The notes under the pieces were generated by a model. That model saw only the letters and a list, made by a program, of their open reading frames with translations, was not told the DNA's origin and ran no database searches. From Sphingobium sp. (GTDB lineage Bacteria > Pseudomonadota > Alphaproteobacteria > Sphingomonadales > Sphingomonadaceae), in assembly GCA_013911745.1 (NCBI GenBank), contig JACESO010000006.1, positions 1 to 52,552 on the forward strand: 52,552 bases of DNA, in the 5' to 3' direction. This document shows positions 17,107 to 26,503 of the stretch, piece after piece. Both the position numbers and the translations under genes were made by a program. How positions within the stretch are numbered: the stretch's first letter is position 1; each line of letters opens with the position of its first letter.

Positions 17107-17201
17107 TAGAATGTTGGGATGATGGGGGAATTTGGAGGGCGGTTGCACTCCGGCACCACATTCTGTGACACCGCGGCCAGCTTAGGGGGAAGTTTCGGGC
17201 A

Positions 17202-17675
17202 ATGCTTCAATCAATCAGGCACATCCGCTTTCTGCTTCTCGCCGTCCTGACGGCGACGTCGGGAACGGCGATGGCCGGCGGACCGCAGACTTTCGCAAGT
17301 CGTTGCTCCATGTGCCATCAACCTTCCGGGGCCGGGCTGCCGGGACAGTTCCCGCGACTGAGTGGCCGGGTATCCGAAATTGCCGGAAGCCCGGACGGCC
17401 GCCGCTATCTCACCATGGTGCTGCTTTACGGACTCTATGGCCCCATCACCGTGGACGACAAGAAGATAGCCGGTCTGATGCCCGGGATGGGGACGATGAG
17501 CGATCAGGATGTCGCCGACGTGCTCAACCATGCGGTGGCGTTCAAGAAGGCGGCAAAGCCTGCTCCTCCCTTCACTGCGGCGGAAATCGCCAAGGTTCGC
17601 GCCGGAGGCAAGTTGACCGCGTCGCAAGTCGCAGCGGAACGAGGACGTCTGGCGGCCAAGGGGCTGATCCGCTGA
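17202..17675 (+). CDS. Periplasmic monohaem cytochrome c, divergent from tetR
   Basis: This is a 157-residue exported cytochrome with a signal peptide (FLLLAVLTATSGTAMAG) and a single haem motif CSMCH (residues ~36-40). GAGLPGQFPRLSGRV follows, a typical small cytochrome c layout, and GLMPGMGTMSDQDVADVL supplies a candidate axial methionine. It is related in its second half to the cytochrome at 11523-12035. Placement opposite tetR suggests control together with the aau operon and service as an electron acceptor from one of the two quinoenzymes. That partnership is inferred. Confidence 0.85.
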   Translation: MLQSIRHIRFLLLAVLTATSGTAMAGGPQTFASRCSMCHQPSGAGLPGQFPRLSGRVSEIAGSPDGRRYLTMVLLYGLYGPITVDDKKIAGLMPGMGTMSDQDVADVLNHAVAFKKAAKPAPPFTAAEIAKVRAGGKLTASQVAAERGRLAAKGLIR

Positions 17676-17817
17676 ACCGTGCCGCCTCGGGTCGCGCCGC
17701 TCCTGTTCTTTCTCGCCGTACTTCTTGAGCGACGACTATTGATCGAGCCCAATCCTCTGTTATCCTTCCAAAAATAAGCAGCATGTTCTTCAAAAAAAGC
17801 GCGTGCACGGAAAAGGG

Positions 17818-18777
17818 ATGGAGAGGATGAGGCCAACGCGTCTTTTGATGATTGCTCTCGTCACGACGGCGATCGGTACGCCCGCGGGAGCGCAGTTCAA
17901 TGGGCGCGAAGATCCGATGCCCGTGACCGCGCCCAAGATCGCCGACGCCTATTGGTCTGCAAAGCCGGCGGCGCCCACGCCTTATGCAGCGCCCAACAAG
18001 GTGCACTGGAAATTGTCCGACATCCTCGCCGCTCATCGTGGCAGGACTGACTGGGTTCAGCCTATCGTCCGCAACCCGGAACAGGATGCGGATTATATTT
18101 CCATGAGTCCGGGTACACGGACGAAGCGGCTTATGTATGCTGACGACCGGGTGGTGTGGATCGTCCAGGCCGGCGCAATGCGCGTGTCGATCGACGGACA
18201 GGAGCCATTCGTCGCAACCAAGGGGTTCATGGTCAATGTGCCGTTCCGCCACTTCTATTCGATAGAGACGGTCGGCGACCAGCCCTCGCTCCGGTTCGAG
18301 GTGCGGCAGGCCGGCTCCGCCCCGCTATTTCCGCTAAACGAAACCCCCGATCCGATTGCCGGCCGCACCTATGTGAAGGTGACAGGCTCGCCCGGCCCGG
18401 CGAAGGACCGAGACACCAACCCCATCTATGTCGATTTCTGGAAGCAGATCGCGGCGAGCGATGCCCCTTATAACGGCAAGTTCGTCTGGGACGATCATTT
18501 CACCTCCAACATCCTGCGAACGAAGCCGCAGCCTGTCGCGCCCGCCACCAATCGGGGGCATTTCCATGGCGATTGGACAGAATTCTGGTTCATCATGGAA
18601 GGGCGCGTCGGCTATCAGATCGAAGGCTTCCCCTATTTCGAAGCGGAGCAGGGGGATATCGTGACGGCACAGAAGGGACGGTGGCATCGGCCAGGCAGCG
18701 CGCCAGGCGCGCCCATGTCGACACGCATCCCCTTCAATCCCCGCCCAGTCATCCTGCATAATTTCGCAACAGATTGA
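17818..18777 (+). CDS. Secreted cupin-fold protein
   Basis: This protein of about 319 residues has a short signal peptide (LLMIALVTTAIGTPAGAQ) and two cupin-like regions. The second is clear: GHFHGDWTEFWFIMEG (HxH plus Glu) followed by GDIVTAQKGRWHR (His), a complete metal-binding set at about residues 245-292. The first region (IVQAGAMRVSIDGQE...FRHFYSI) keeps the barrel pattern but fewer metal ligands. The start is uncertain: the ATGs at 17818 and 17827 and a GTG at 17803 are all in frame. Its stop abuts the hydroxyacid dehydrogenase gene, so the two are probably co-transcribed. Enzymatic role is unknown; a dioxygenase, isomerase or sensor would all fit. Confidence 0.7.
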   Translation: MERMRPTRLLMIALVTTAIGTPAGAQFNGREDPMPVTAPKIADAYWSAKPAAPTPYAAPNKVHWKLSDILAAHRGRTDWVQPIVRNPEQDADYISMSPGTRTKRLMYADDRVVWIVQAGAMRVSIDGQEPFVATKGFMVNVPFRHFYSIETVGDQPSLRFEVRQAGSAPLFPLNETPDPIAGRTYVKVTGSPGPAKDRDTNPIYVDFWKQIAASDAPYNGKFVWDDHFTSNILRTKPQPVAPATNRGHFHGDWTEFWFIMEGRVGYQIEGFPYFEAEQGDIVTAQKGRWHRPGSAPGAPMSTRIPFNPRPVILHNFATD

Positions 18778-18788
18778 CATCAAGTCCG

Positions 18789-19946
18789 ATGGCGATCGCC
18801 TGCGTAGAGGATTTCCGGCATCAGGCGCGCCGGCGCCTTCCCCGGTTCCTGTTCGACTATGTCGACGGCGGTTCCTACGCGGAGGAAACGTTGCGCCGCA
18901 ACGTGTCGGATCTCCAGCGGCTTGCGCTGCGGCAGCGGGTGATGCGCGACGTGTCCGACGTTCGCACCAGCACGGTTCTGCTGGGAAGAGAGGTCAGCAT
19001 GCCCGTCGCCCTGGCGCCGATCGGGCTTGCCGGCCTCTATGCCCGCCGGGGAGAGGTGCAGGCCGCGCGGGCAGCCGAAGCCGCGGGCGTCCCTTTCATC
19101 CTGTCGGCCTCCGCCTGCTGCGCGATCGAGGAAGTGGCGGCTTCCGTCTCCAAGCCACTGCTCTTCCAGCTCTACATGATCAAGGACCGCGCCTTCATGG
19201 CGGACATGCTCGGGCGCGCCCGGGATGCGGGGGTGGAGACGCTCGTCATGACGGTTGATCTCATCATGCACAGTCCGCGGTATCGGGATATGCGATCGAC
19301 CCTGACCGGACGCCAGACGATCATGGACCGCATGCGCCGCATGGTACAGATCCTGTCCCATCCTGTTTGGGCGTGGGACGTTGGCGTGCGCGGGCGGCCC
19401 CATATTCTCGGCAATTTCGCGCCGGCCATGCCGGGAGGCGCGGGCCTGGCGCAATTCACCGATTGGGTGTCACGCAATTTCGATCCGTCCATCACCTGGG
19501 ACGATCTTGCGTGGGTGCGCCACCACTGGCCCGGCAGGTTGGTACTGAAAGGCATATTGGACCGGGAAGATGCGCTTCGTGCCGTCGATGTCGGCGCAGG
19601 ATCGATCATCGTGTCCAATCATGGCGGGCGCCAGCTGGACGGAGCACCTTCGGCGATCCGCGCGCTTCCGCATGTGGCGGATGCGGTCGCAGGGCGCATG
19701 GAAATCCTCATGGACGGCGGCATACGGTCCGGTATCGATGTGTTGCGCGCCCTGGCTTCGGGGGCCGACGGCGTTCTGCTGGGTCGGGCCTGGGCATTCG
19801 CGCTGGCCGCGGACGGGCAGCAGGGGGTCGCGCAGATGCTGCAACTTCTGCACCATGAACTCAGCGTGGCCATGGCTCTGACCGGCCACAGCCGCGTCGC
19901 GGACATAGGCGGCGATGCTCTCTTGCCTGACACTTCCCTGCTTTGA
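18789..19946 (+). CDS. FMN-dependent alpha-hydroxyacid dehydrogenase (LldD-like)
   Basis: This 385-residue flavoprotein belongs to the L-lactate/mandelate dehydrogenase family. Key features are FLFDYVDGGSYAEET near the N-terminus, PVALAPIGLAG, LFQLYMIKDR, RLVLKGI (FMN lysine), SNHGGRQLDGAPS with the catalytic histidine, and LMDGGIRSGIDVLRALASGADGV (phosphate-binding, quoted as landmarks). The ATG at 18789 matches the usual family N-terminus; a TTG at 18774 (TTGA with the upstream stop) would add five residues. The active-site loop reads VDLIMHSPRYRDMRS in place of the VD(T/M)PV..GxRxRD type, so the substrate may not be lactate. It probably feeds electrons to the respiratory chain. It follows the cupin gene directly. 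Confidence 0.85.
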   Translation: MAIACVEDFRHQARRRLPRFLFDYVDGGSYAEETLRRNVSDLQRLALRQRVMRDVSDVRTSTVLLGREVSMPVALAPIGLAGLYARRGEVQAARAAEAAGVPFILSASACCAIEEVAASVSKPLLFQLYMIKDRAFMADMLGRARDAGVETLVMTVDLIMHSPRYRDMRSTLTGRQTIMDRMRRMVQILSHPVWAWDVGVRGRPHILGNFAPAMPGGAGLAQFTDWVSRNFDPSITWDDLAWVRHHWPGRLVLKGILDREDALRAVDVGAGSIIVSNHGGRQLDGAPSAIRALPHVADAVAGRMEILMDGGIRSGIDVLRALASGADGVLLGRAWAFALAADGQQGVAQMLQLLHHELSVAMALTGHSRVADIGGDALLPDTSLL

Positions 19947-20077
19947 TCGAAGTTCCTGACGGCTCTTAGCGGACGGACGAGGGCAAAGATCGTCAGCGTT
20001 TGGCAACCAAGAGCGATGGCCAGCGTATATGCCTCGGAAATGCAATGATTGCCCCTGGTGCAGCGAAGGAGCGAAAA

Positions 20078-20419
20078 ATGGCACGATCGGCGGAGAAGCG
20101 TGGCAAGGAAGAAACGGCGGCGGCCGCCAAGAAGGTGAAGGCGACCGGCAAGCCCGCCGGCGGCGCCCGCGGCGGCATCACTGCGCCCGTCACACCTTCG
20201 CCCGAACTTGCCGACATCATCGGCGCGAAGGATCTGCCGCGCAGCGAAGTCGTGTCCAAGATCTGGGACTATATCAAAAAGAACGACCTTCAGGACGCGA
20301 AAGACCGTCGCCAGATCAATGCCGACGAGAAACTGGGCAAGATTTTCGGCAAGAAATCGGTCAGCATGTTTGAGATGAACAAGCATCTGAGCAAGCATTT
20401 GACGGCCAAGACAGGGTGA
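20078..20419 (+). CDS. SWIB/MDM2-domain protein
   Basis: This is a small basic protein of 113 residues. A Lys/Ala-rich tail (residues 1-40) precedes a SWIB domain: SPELADIIGAKDLPRSEVV, KIWDYIKKNDLQD, KSVSMFEMNKHLSKHL. The ATG at 20078 is preceded by a strong GAAGGAG ribosome-binding site at a good distance. Bacterial SWIB proteins are common in sphingomonads and chlamydiae. A nucleoid-related role is usually assumed from the basic tail but is not shown here. Confidence 0.88.
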   Translation: MARSAEKRGKEETAAAAKKVKATGKPAGGARGGITAPVTPSPELADIIGAKDLPRSEVVSKIWDYIKKNDLQDAKDRRQINADEKLGKIFGKKSVSMFEMNKHLSKHLTAKTG

Positions 20420-20844
20420 GTTTGGCCGGTTCGTACTAGCGCACATCAGAACCGACTGTTTGCGATCCACAATCGCGCCGCCACCCGGAGAGGCGAGCGT
20501 CAGCGATGGTGCGTGTCTATATCGGAAGCTGTATCAGTATCTGGGGCGCCACTTACCGCGGCTACCATGCCTGCGGGCCTCGAGATTGCAAAATCAAGCG
20601 CTTAGTGTCAGTTGCGAGGCGATCGATGCCCAGCCTTTTCGCTGAATGGGCATATCAACTGATTGATGCGCAACGCGTCCTGAGCGCCCGATGCAAAGGC
20701 GCTGCATAGCCAGTCCAGCAACCGTGCCAAAATCAGCATGGCCGTCTCCATCCTCTCTTTTGCCACATCTTATCACAGCCTGCATGGCCGGGAAGCGGGC
20801 AAAATAGCCGAGCATGAAATGATACTGGCCAGTATGCGATTGAA
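20420..20844. other. Gene-free spacer between SWIB gene and efflux operon
   Basis: These 425 bases contain only short frames without recognisable motifs or convincing ribosome-binding sites. A 14-bp perfect palindrome (ATACTGGCCAGTAT, 20822-20835) sits just past the end of the outer-membrane factor gene, without a T-run. I see nothing else. Confidence 0.5.
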
Positions 20845-22209
20845 CTACTGTTCCGCACCGATGACGCGATAGAGGCGAATGCGGTTGCTGACCAGCGCCA
20901 GGTCCGTCGCGATCGCCGACTGCTGGGCGGCGTAGAAGCTACGCTGGCTGGTCAGCGCGGTTAGAAATGGATCGATGCCCGCGCGGTATCGCTGTTCAGC
21001 GAGGTCGTAGGCGAGCCGACTTGCCGTCACCAGCCGATGCTGCGCCGCCTGCTGCGCATCGATGGTCCCATCTCGGGCCAGTGCGTCAGCAACTTCGCGG
21101 AAGGCCGTCTGGATCGCCTTCTCATATTGCGCGAGATAGAGATCGCGCTGCGCCTTGCTGTATTCGACATTGCCGCGGTTGGGTCCACCGAAGATCGGCA
21201 GGCTTCCTGACGGCGTCGTCTGCCAGGTAAAGCCATCACCTGTGAACAGCGAGGAGAGGGCGGAGCTCGCGACGCCGATTGCAGCCGTCAGGCTGATCCG
21301 GGGGAACATGGCCGCTCGCGCCGCGCCGATGTCGGCATTGGCTGCTTTCAGCTGATGCTCCGCCTGAAGGACGTCAGGTCGCTGAAGCAGCGTGTCCGAC
21401 GACAGCCCTGCCGGAACGGTCGCTATGTCTTCCGTCAATGCGGCAAGGCTCGAAGGCAGCAGCGCCTCCTCCACCGGTGCCCCCACCAGCAGGTCGAGTG
21501 CGTTGCGATCCTGCGCCACCTGCGTGATGTTGGCGGCAACATCGGACGCCGCCTGCTCGACGATCGTCTCGGCCTGGCGCACGTCCAGCTTGCCGGCCAG
21601 CCCGGCCTTGTTGAGGGACTGCGTGAGTTCCAGTGTTCGCTGCGCGCTAGCCACCGTCTGGCGGGACAGCGCCAGCAGGTCCTGATCCGCCGCCAACGTG
21701 GCATAGGCGGTGGCGGTCTCCGCGATCAGCGCGATCCGTGTGGCCCGCGCGCCTTCCTCGGTCGCCAGATAGGATTCGAGAGCGGACTGGGTGAGGTTAC
21801 GCAGCCGACCGAACAGGTCGATCTCGAACGCGCTGAACCCCAGATCGGCGCTATAGCTGTCCGCCCTCTCGCCATTGCGCCGCGTGAAGCTCGCTCCCGC
21901 ATCCGTAGTTACCGTCGGCAACTGCGCCGCGCGCTGGATACGATATTGCGCGCGTGCAGATTGAACATTGGCCAGTGCGGCGCGCAGATCGCGATTGTTC
22001 GTCAGCGCGCGCTCAATCACCGTCTTCAGCCGCGCATCCTGAACCAGGCTGGTCCAGGGCAGGCCGGCCGCGCCCGCCACTTGCGGCGCATAGGCTTCAC
22101 CCTTGGGAAGGGCGGCGGGCACAGGCGGGACGGGCCGCTGATAATGGGGCGCCATGTTGCACCCCCCCAAGGTCATGATCGCAACGATCGGCAAGGCACC
22201 GCGCATCAT
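20845..22209 (-). CDS. RND efflux outer-membrane factor (NodT/OprM family lipoprotein)
   Basis: This 454-residue outer-membrane channel lipoprotein has a lipobox (IMTLGGC, Cys at residue 17) and the repeated helical pattern of the TolC/OprM family (RALTNNRDLRAALANVQSARAQYRIQRAAQ and a second copy; QRPDVLQAEHQLKAANADIGAARAAMFPRI). It is the last gene of a three-gene minus-strand operon, overlapping the pump gene by 4 bp. Together they form a complete tripartite exporter. Confidence 0.93.
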   Translation of the reverse strand: MMRGALPIVAIMTLGGCNMAPHYQRPVPPVPAALPKGEAYAPQVAGAAGLPWTSLVQDARLKTVIERALTNNRDLRAALANVQSARAQYRIQRAAQLPTVTTDAGASFTRRNGERADSYSADLGFSAFEIDLFGRLRNLTQSALESYLATEEGARATRIALIAETATAYATLAADQDLLALSRQTVASAQRTLELTQSLNKAGLAGKLDVRQAETIVEQAASDVAANITQVAQDRNALDLLVGAPVEEALLPSSLAALTEDIATVPAGLSSDTLLQRPDVLQAEHQLKAANADIGAARAAMFPRISLTAAIGVASSALSSLFTGDGFTWQTTPSGSLPIFGGPNRGNVEYSKAQRDLYLAQYEKAIQTAFREVADALARDGTIDAQQAAQHRLVTASRLAYDLAEQRYRAGIDPFLTALTSQRSFYAAQQSAIATDLALVSNRIRLYRVIGAEQ

Positions 22210-25200
22210 GCCAGCGCCCCTGCGTCAGGAGCGGCGTGCGGCGATGGCGAGCCTGTCTTGTCGTTGCCGAACAGTCGGGCGATCGCGAAGAAGAAGAGGG
22301 GCACATAGAAGATGGCGAGCACCGTCGCGGACGTCATGCCGCCGATCACCGCCGTGCCGATCGCGACGCGGCTTTGCGCGCCGGCACCGGTGGCGATCGC
22401 CAGCGGGATGACGCCGGCGATGAAGGCGAGCGACGTCATGAGGATCGGCCGGAAGCGCAGGCGCGCGGCTTCCAGAGCGGCGTCCCAGGCATTCTTGCCC
22501 TCATGATGCGCCAGCTCCGCAAACTCCACGATCAGGATGGCGTTCTTCGCCGCGAGCCCCATCGTCGTTAACAAGCCGACCTGGAAGAAGATGTTGTTTT
22601 CCAGACCCCGCGCCCACACCGCCAGCACCGCGCCGACCAGCCCGAGCGGTATGACCAGCAGCACCGCCAATGGGATCGACCAGCTTTCGTAGAGCGCCGC
22701 AAGGCACAGAAAAACAACGAGGACGGAAAGGCCATAGAGGAAAGGGGCCTGTCCGCCCGATAGCTGCTCCTGATAGGAGAGCCCGCTCCACGCATAGCTG
22801 GTGCCGGGGGGCAGTTGCTTCTGCAGTTCAACCATCCGGTCCATCGCCTCGCCCGAACTCGCGCCGTCCGCAGCCTGTCCCTGAAGCTCATAGGCCGAAA
22901 GGCCATTGAACCGGGCGAGGGTGGTCGGACCCATCGTCCAGTGCGTCGTCGCGAAGGCCGAGAAGGGAACCATCTGCCCCGTGCTGGCCGACCGCACCAT
23001 CCAGTTGTCGAGATCCGTGGGCAGCGAACGATAGCGCCCATCGGCCTGCACGAACACGCGCTTCACCCGGCCCCGATCGACGAAGTCGTTGACGTAGCGA
23101 CTGCCCCAGGCGGAATTGAGCACGTCATCGACGTCGGCTTGGGTGAGCCCCAGAACCGCGAGCTTTTCGGAATCGATGTCGACCTTCAGCTGGGGCGTGT
23201 CTTCCAGGGTCGCCGCGCGCACGCCGGATAGCAGGGGGTCTTTCTGCGCCGCGGCCATTAACTGGTTGCGCAACGCCAGGAACCGTTCGCGGGGCAAGCC
23301 GCCGCTGTTCAACAGTTCGAAGGTGAAGCCGTTGGATTGGCCGAGACCCCGGATCGCGGGCGGCGTCATCGCCAGCACCTTGGCGTCGCGGATCGCGACC
23401 AGCTGCTTGGTCGCGCGCCCCGCGATCGCGCCGGCGGTGTTCGCGGCGCCCTTGCGTTCGTCCCAAGGTGCCAGGTTGATGAAGCCTTGCGCCGTATTCT
23501 CGCCCTGCCCCTGGAAGCTGAAGCCCGTCAAGATGAAGGCGAAGGCGACATTGTCCTTTTCGTCGCTGGAGAAATAATTTTGCACTTGGTCCACCGCGGC
23601 GGCGGTGCGGCTCGACTTGGCCCCCGCCGGCAGCGTCAGCTGCACCATCACCTGCCCCTGGTCCTCCACCGGCAGGAAGCTGGAGGGAAGGCGCACGAAC
23701 ACCAAGATCAGGATGGCCAGGACCACGGCATAAAGGCTCCAGAACAGCTTGCGCCGCGTCATCACCCGCTCGGTGCGGCGGACATAGCCGTTCGTCACCC
23801 GCTCGAACCAGCGGTTGAACTTGCCGGCCCAGCCCTTGTCGCGCTGCGCATGATCGGTGGGCTTGAGCAAGGTCGCGCACAGCGCCGGCGACAGGATCAG
23901 CGCGACCAGCACCGAAAGCAGCATCGAAGACACGATGGTGATGGAAAACTGGCGGTAGATGACGCCCGTCGACCCGCCGAAGAAAGCCATCGGCAGCAGC
24001 ACGGCGGACAGGACGAGGGCGATGCCGATCAATGCGCTACCGATCTCGGCCATCGACTTGATTGTTGCGTCGCGCGGCGACAGCCCTTCCTCTTCCATCA
24101 GCCGCTCGACATTTTCCACGACGACGATGGCGTCATCGACCAGCAGGCCGATGGACAACACCATGCCGAACAGCGTCAGCGTGTTGATGGAATAGCCGAA
24201 CAGGGCGAGGATGCCGAACGTCCCCATCAGCACGACCGGCACGGCGATGGCAGGGACCAGCGTCGCGCGCCAGCTTTGCAGAAATACGAACATCACGATG
24301 ACCACCAGCACCACGGCTTCGATCAGCGTGTGAATCACTTCCTCCACCGACAATTTGATGAAGGGCGTGGTGTCGCGCGGGTAGACGACCTTATAGCCGT
24401 GGGGCAGGTTGGCCGACAGTTCCGCGACCCTGTTCTTCACCAGCTCGGCCGTCTTGAGCGCGTCTGCGCCTGGGGCCAGCTGCAAGGCTATGCCGGAAGC
24501 CGGATGGCCGTTCAGTTGCGCCGTGGTCGTATAGCTTTCATTGCCCAGTTCGACCCGCGCCACATCGGATAAATGAACGACAGACCCGTCGCTCTGCGTC
24601 TTGACCACGATGGCGCGGAACTGCTCGGGCGTTTGCAGCCGCATCCGCGACGTAACGGTGGCGTTGATCTGCTGGCCTGCGGGGGCAGGGTCGGCGCCGA
24701 TCTGGCCTGCCGACACTTCGACATTCTGCGCGCGAATAGCGGCGGTGACGTCCGATGGCATCAATCGGACGGCGGCTAGCTTGTAAGGATCGAGCCAGAT
24801 CCGCATCGCATATTGCGACCCGAAAATCTGGGTCGCGCCTATCCCGTCGATGCGCGCGATCGAGTCCTGGAAATTGTTGACCAGATAGTCGGCTATGTCC
24901 GCCTGCGTCGCGGTGTCGGTTTCATCATAGAGGCCGACCAGCATCAGGAAGTCGGTCTGCTGTTTGGTGACCGTCAGCCCCTGCTGCTGCACCGGATTGG
25001 GCAGGCGGCTGAGCGCCTGCTGCACCCGGTTCTGGACCTGCACCTGCGCCGTGTCGGGGTCGGTGCCCTTCTGGAACGTCACGCTGATGCGCGACTGACC
25101 CGTCGCGGAAGACGAGGATGAGAAATACATCAGCCCGTCGATGCCGGTCAGCTGCTGTTCGATGATCTGCGTCACGCTGGTTTCGACTGTTTCGGCCGAC

Positions 25201-25358
25201 GCGCCGGGATAGGTGGCGTTGATGCCGACGCCGGGCGGCGCGATGTCGGGATATTGGGCGATGGGCAGCGACAGCATCGCGCCAAGCCCCGCCAGCATGA
25301 TGCCGATGGCGATAACCCAGGCGAAGATCGGCCGGTCGATGAAAAAGCGGCTCAGCAC
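22206..25358 (-). CDS. RND efflux pump inner-membrane permease (AcrB/MexB family)
   Basis: This 1050-residue proton-driven permease starts at a GTG (25358) with an AGGAGC ribosome-binding site; the frame upstream runs into the adaptor gene. It opens with VLSRFFIDRPIFAWVIAIG, the hallmark of the HAE1 (hydrophobe/amphiphile efflux) group. Proton-relay residues are visible: the double Asp in GLLVDDAIVVVENV (TM4) and the Lys in GLAAKNAILIVEFA (TM10). Length matches AcrB. Substrate range is not readable. It lies between adaptor and outer-membrane factor. Confidence 0.95.
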   Translation of the reverse strand: MLSRFFIDRPIFAWVIAIGIMLAGLGAMLSLPIAQYPDIAPPGVGINATYPGASAETVETSVTQIIEQQLTGIDGLMYFSSSSSATGQSRISVTFQKGTDPDTAQVQVQNRVQQALSRLPNPVQQQGLTVTKQQTDFLMLVGLYDETDTATQADIADYLVNNFQDSIARIDGIGATQIFGSQYAMRIWLDPYKLAAVRLMPSDVTAAIRAQNVEVSAGQIGADPAPAGQQINATVTSRMRLQTPEQFRAIVVKTQSDGSVVHLSDVARVELGNESYTTTAQLNGHPASGIALQLAPGADALKTAELVKNRVAELSANLPHGYKVVYPRDTTPFIKLSVEEVIHTLIEAVVLVVIVMFVFLQSWRATLVPAIAVPVVLMGTFGILALFGYSINTLTLFGMVLSIGLLVDDAIVVVENVERLMEEEGLSPRDATIKSMAEIGSALIGIALVLSAVLLPMAFFGGSTGVIYRQFSITIVSSMLLSVLVALILSPALCATLLKPTDHAQRDKGWAGKFNRWFERVTNGYVRRTERVMTRRKLFWSLYAVVLAILILVFVRLPSSFLPVEDQGQVMVQLTLPAGAKSSRTAAAVDQVQNYFSSDEKDNVAFAFILTGFSFQGQGENTAQGFINLAPWDERKGAANTAGAIAGRATKQLVAIRDAKVLAMTPPAIRGLGQSNGFTFELLNSGGLPRERFLALRNQLMAAAQKDPLLSGVRAATLEDTPQLKVDIDSEKLAVLGLTQADVDDVLNSAWGSRYVNDFVDRGRVKRVFVQADGRYRSLPTDLDNWMVRSASTGQMVPFSAFATTHWTMGPTTLARFNGLSAYELQGQAADGASSGEAMDRMVELQKQLPPGTSYAWSGLSYQEQLSGGQAPFLYGLSVLVVFLCLAALYESWSIPLAVLLVIPLGLVGAVLAVWARGLENNIFFQVGLLTTMGLAAKNAILIVEFAELAHHEGKNAWDAALEAARLRFRPILMTSLAFIAGVIPLAIATGAGAQSRVAIGTAVIGGMTSATVLAIFYVPLFFFAIARLFGNDKTGSPSPHAAPDAGALA

Positions 25359-25369
25359 GGCCCCGGCTC

Positions 25370-26503
25370 CTATTTCGACGCCGCGATGGCGACCGGCTTC
25401 ACCTTGTCTTTGGGTTGCACCTTGTCTGTGCCCTGGACGATCAGGCGGTCGCCGGCCTTCAAACCGGCGGTGATCAGCCATTTATCGCCTATGGCCTGGC
25501 CGGCCGTGACCGTCCGCCGCTCCACCTGATTGGCCTTGTTGACCACCAGCGCGGTGGCGTTGCCTTTGGGGTCGCGGCTGATGCCCTGTTGCGGCGCGAG
25601 GATGGCGCCGGGCACCACGGACTGCGGCGCGATCACACGCACGAACATGCCCGGCATCAGCAGCCCGTCCGGGTTGGGGAAGCGGGCACGCAGCGTAACC
25701 GTGCCACTGTTGACATCGACGATCGGCTCGGCGAACTCGATGCGGCCCTCGGCCGGATAATCGCTTCCGTCCTCAAGTTTCAGGCGGATCGTGGCGCTTG
25801 CCGGCAAGGTTTTTCCTGCGGCCAGCGACCGGCGCAGCTGTAGTAGCTGTGCGCTGGACTGCGTAACATCGACATAAATGGGGTCGAGCTGCTGGATCGT
25901 GGTCAGCGGGTCCGCCTGGCTGGCGGTCACGAGCGCACCGGGAGTGAAGAGCGTCCGGCCCGCGCGTCCGCTGATCGGCGCGCGCACGAGCGTGAATTCC
26001 AGGTTGACGTTGCTCGTCTGCAGGTTGGCCCGCGCCTGCTGCACCGCTGCCTGAGCCTGGCGCGCCGTGGCGATCACATCGTCCCGCTCTTGGGCGCTTA
26101 CTGCCTCTGTGTCGCCCAGCCCGCGATAGCGCCGCGCTCGGGCTTGCGCGGCCACCAGCGTCGCCTGCGCGCTGGCCAGGCTTGCCTCCGCCTGCTCGCG
26201 CGAGGCGCGATAGAGGCGGGGGTCAATCTGGTAGAGCGGCTGCCCCGCCGTCACCATCGCGCCCTCGGTAAAGAGCCGTTTCTGGATCAGGCCCGCAACT
26301 TGCGGGCGCACCTCCGACATCATGGTCGATACGGTGCGCCCGGGCAGTTCCGTCGAGATGGTCGCGTTCTGCGCTCTCAGCGTGACCACGCCCACTTCGA
26401 CAGGCCCCTTCTTCGGCGGCTTCTTGTCCGCGCATCCCATCACGAGGATGCAAAGCGCCAATGGTGCGACCCGAAGGCTTTGAAGAACCGAAGATGCAAG
26501 CAT
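25370..26503 (-). CDS. RND efflux periplasmic adaptor (AcrA/MexA family lipoprotein)
   Basis: This 377-residue membrane-fusion protein has a lipoprotein signal (LALCILVMGC, Cys ~24). The order is lipoyl half-motif (VRPQVAGLIQKRLFTEGAMV), coiled-coil hairpin (EASLASAQATLVAAQARARR...QAQAAVQQARANLQTS), second lipoyl half (VRAPISGRAGRTLFTPGALV) and beta-barrel domain. It is the first gene of the efflux operon, divergent from the response regulator gene. No strong ribosome-binding site is seen before the ATG at 26503. Confidence 0.93.
   Translation of the reverse strand: MLASSVLQSLRVAPLALCILVMGCADKKPPKKGPVEVGVVTLRAQNATISTELPGRTVSTMMSEVRPQVAGLIQKRLFTEGAMVTAGQPLYQIDPRLYRASREQAEASLASAQATLVAAQARARRYRGLGDTEAVSAQERDDVIATARQAQAAVQQARANLQTSNVNLEFTLVRAPISGRAGRTLFTPGALVTASQADPLTTIQQLDPIYVDVTQSSAQLLQLRRSLAAGKTLPASATIRLKLEDGSDYPAEGRIEFAEPIVDVNSGTVTLRARFPNPDGLLMPGMFVRVIAPQSVVPGAILAPQQGISRDPKGNATALVVNKANQVERRTVTAGQAIGDKWLITAGLKAGDRLIVQGTDKVQPKDKVKPVAIAASK

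Noticed and set aside
20822-20835. 14-bp perfect palindrome after the outer-membrane factor gene
   Set aside because: A few such palindromes are expected by chance in 52 kb; no T-run or partner site supports a function.
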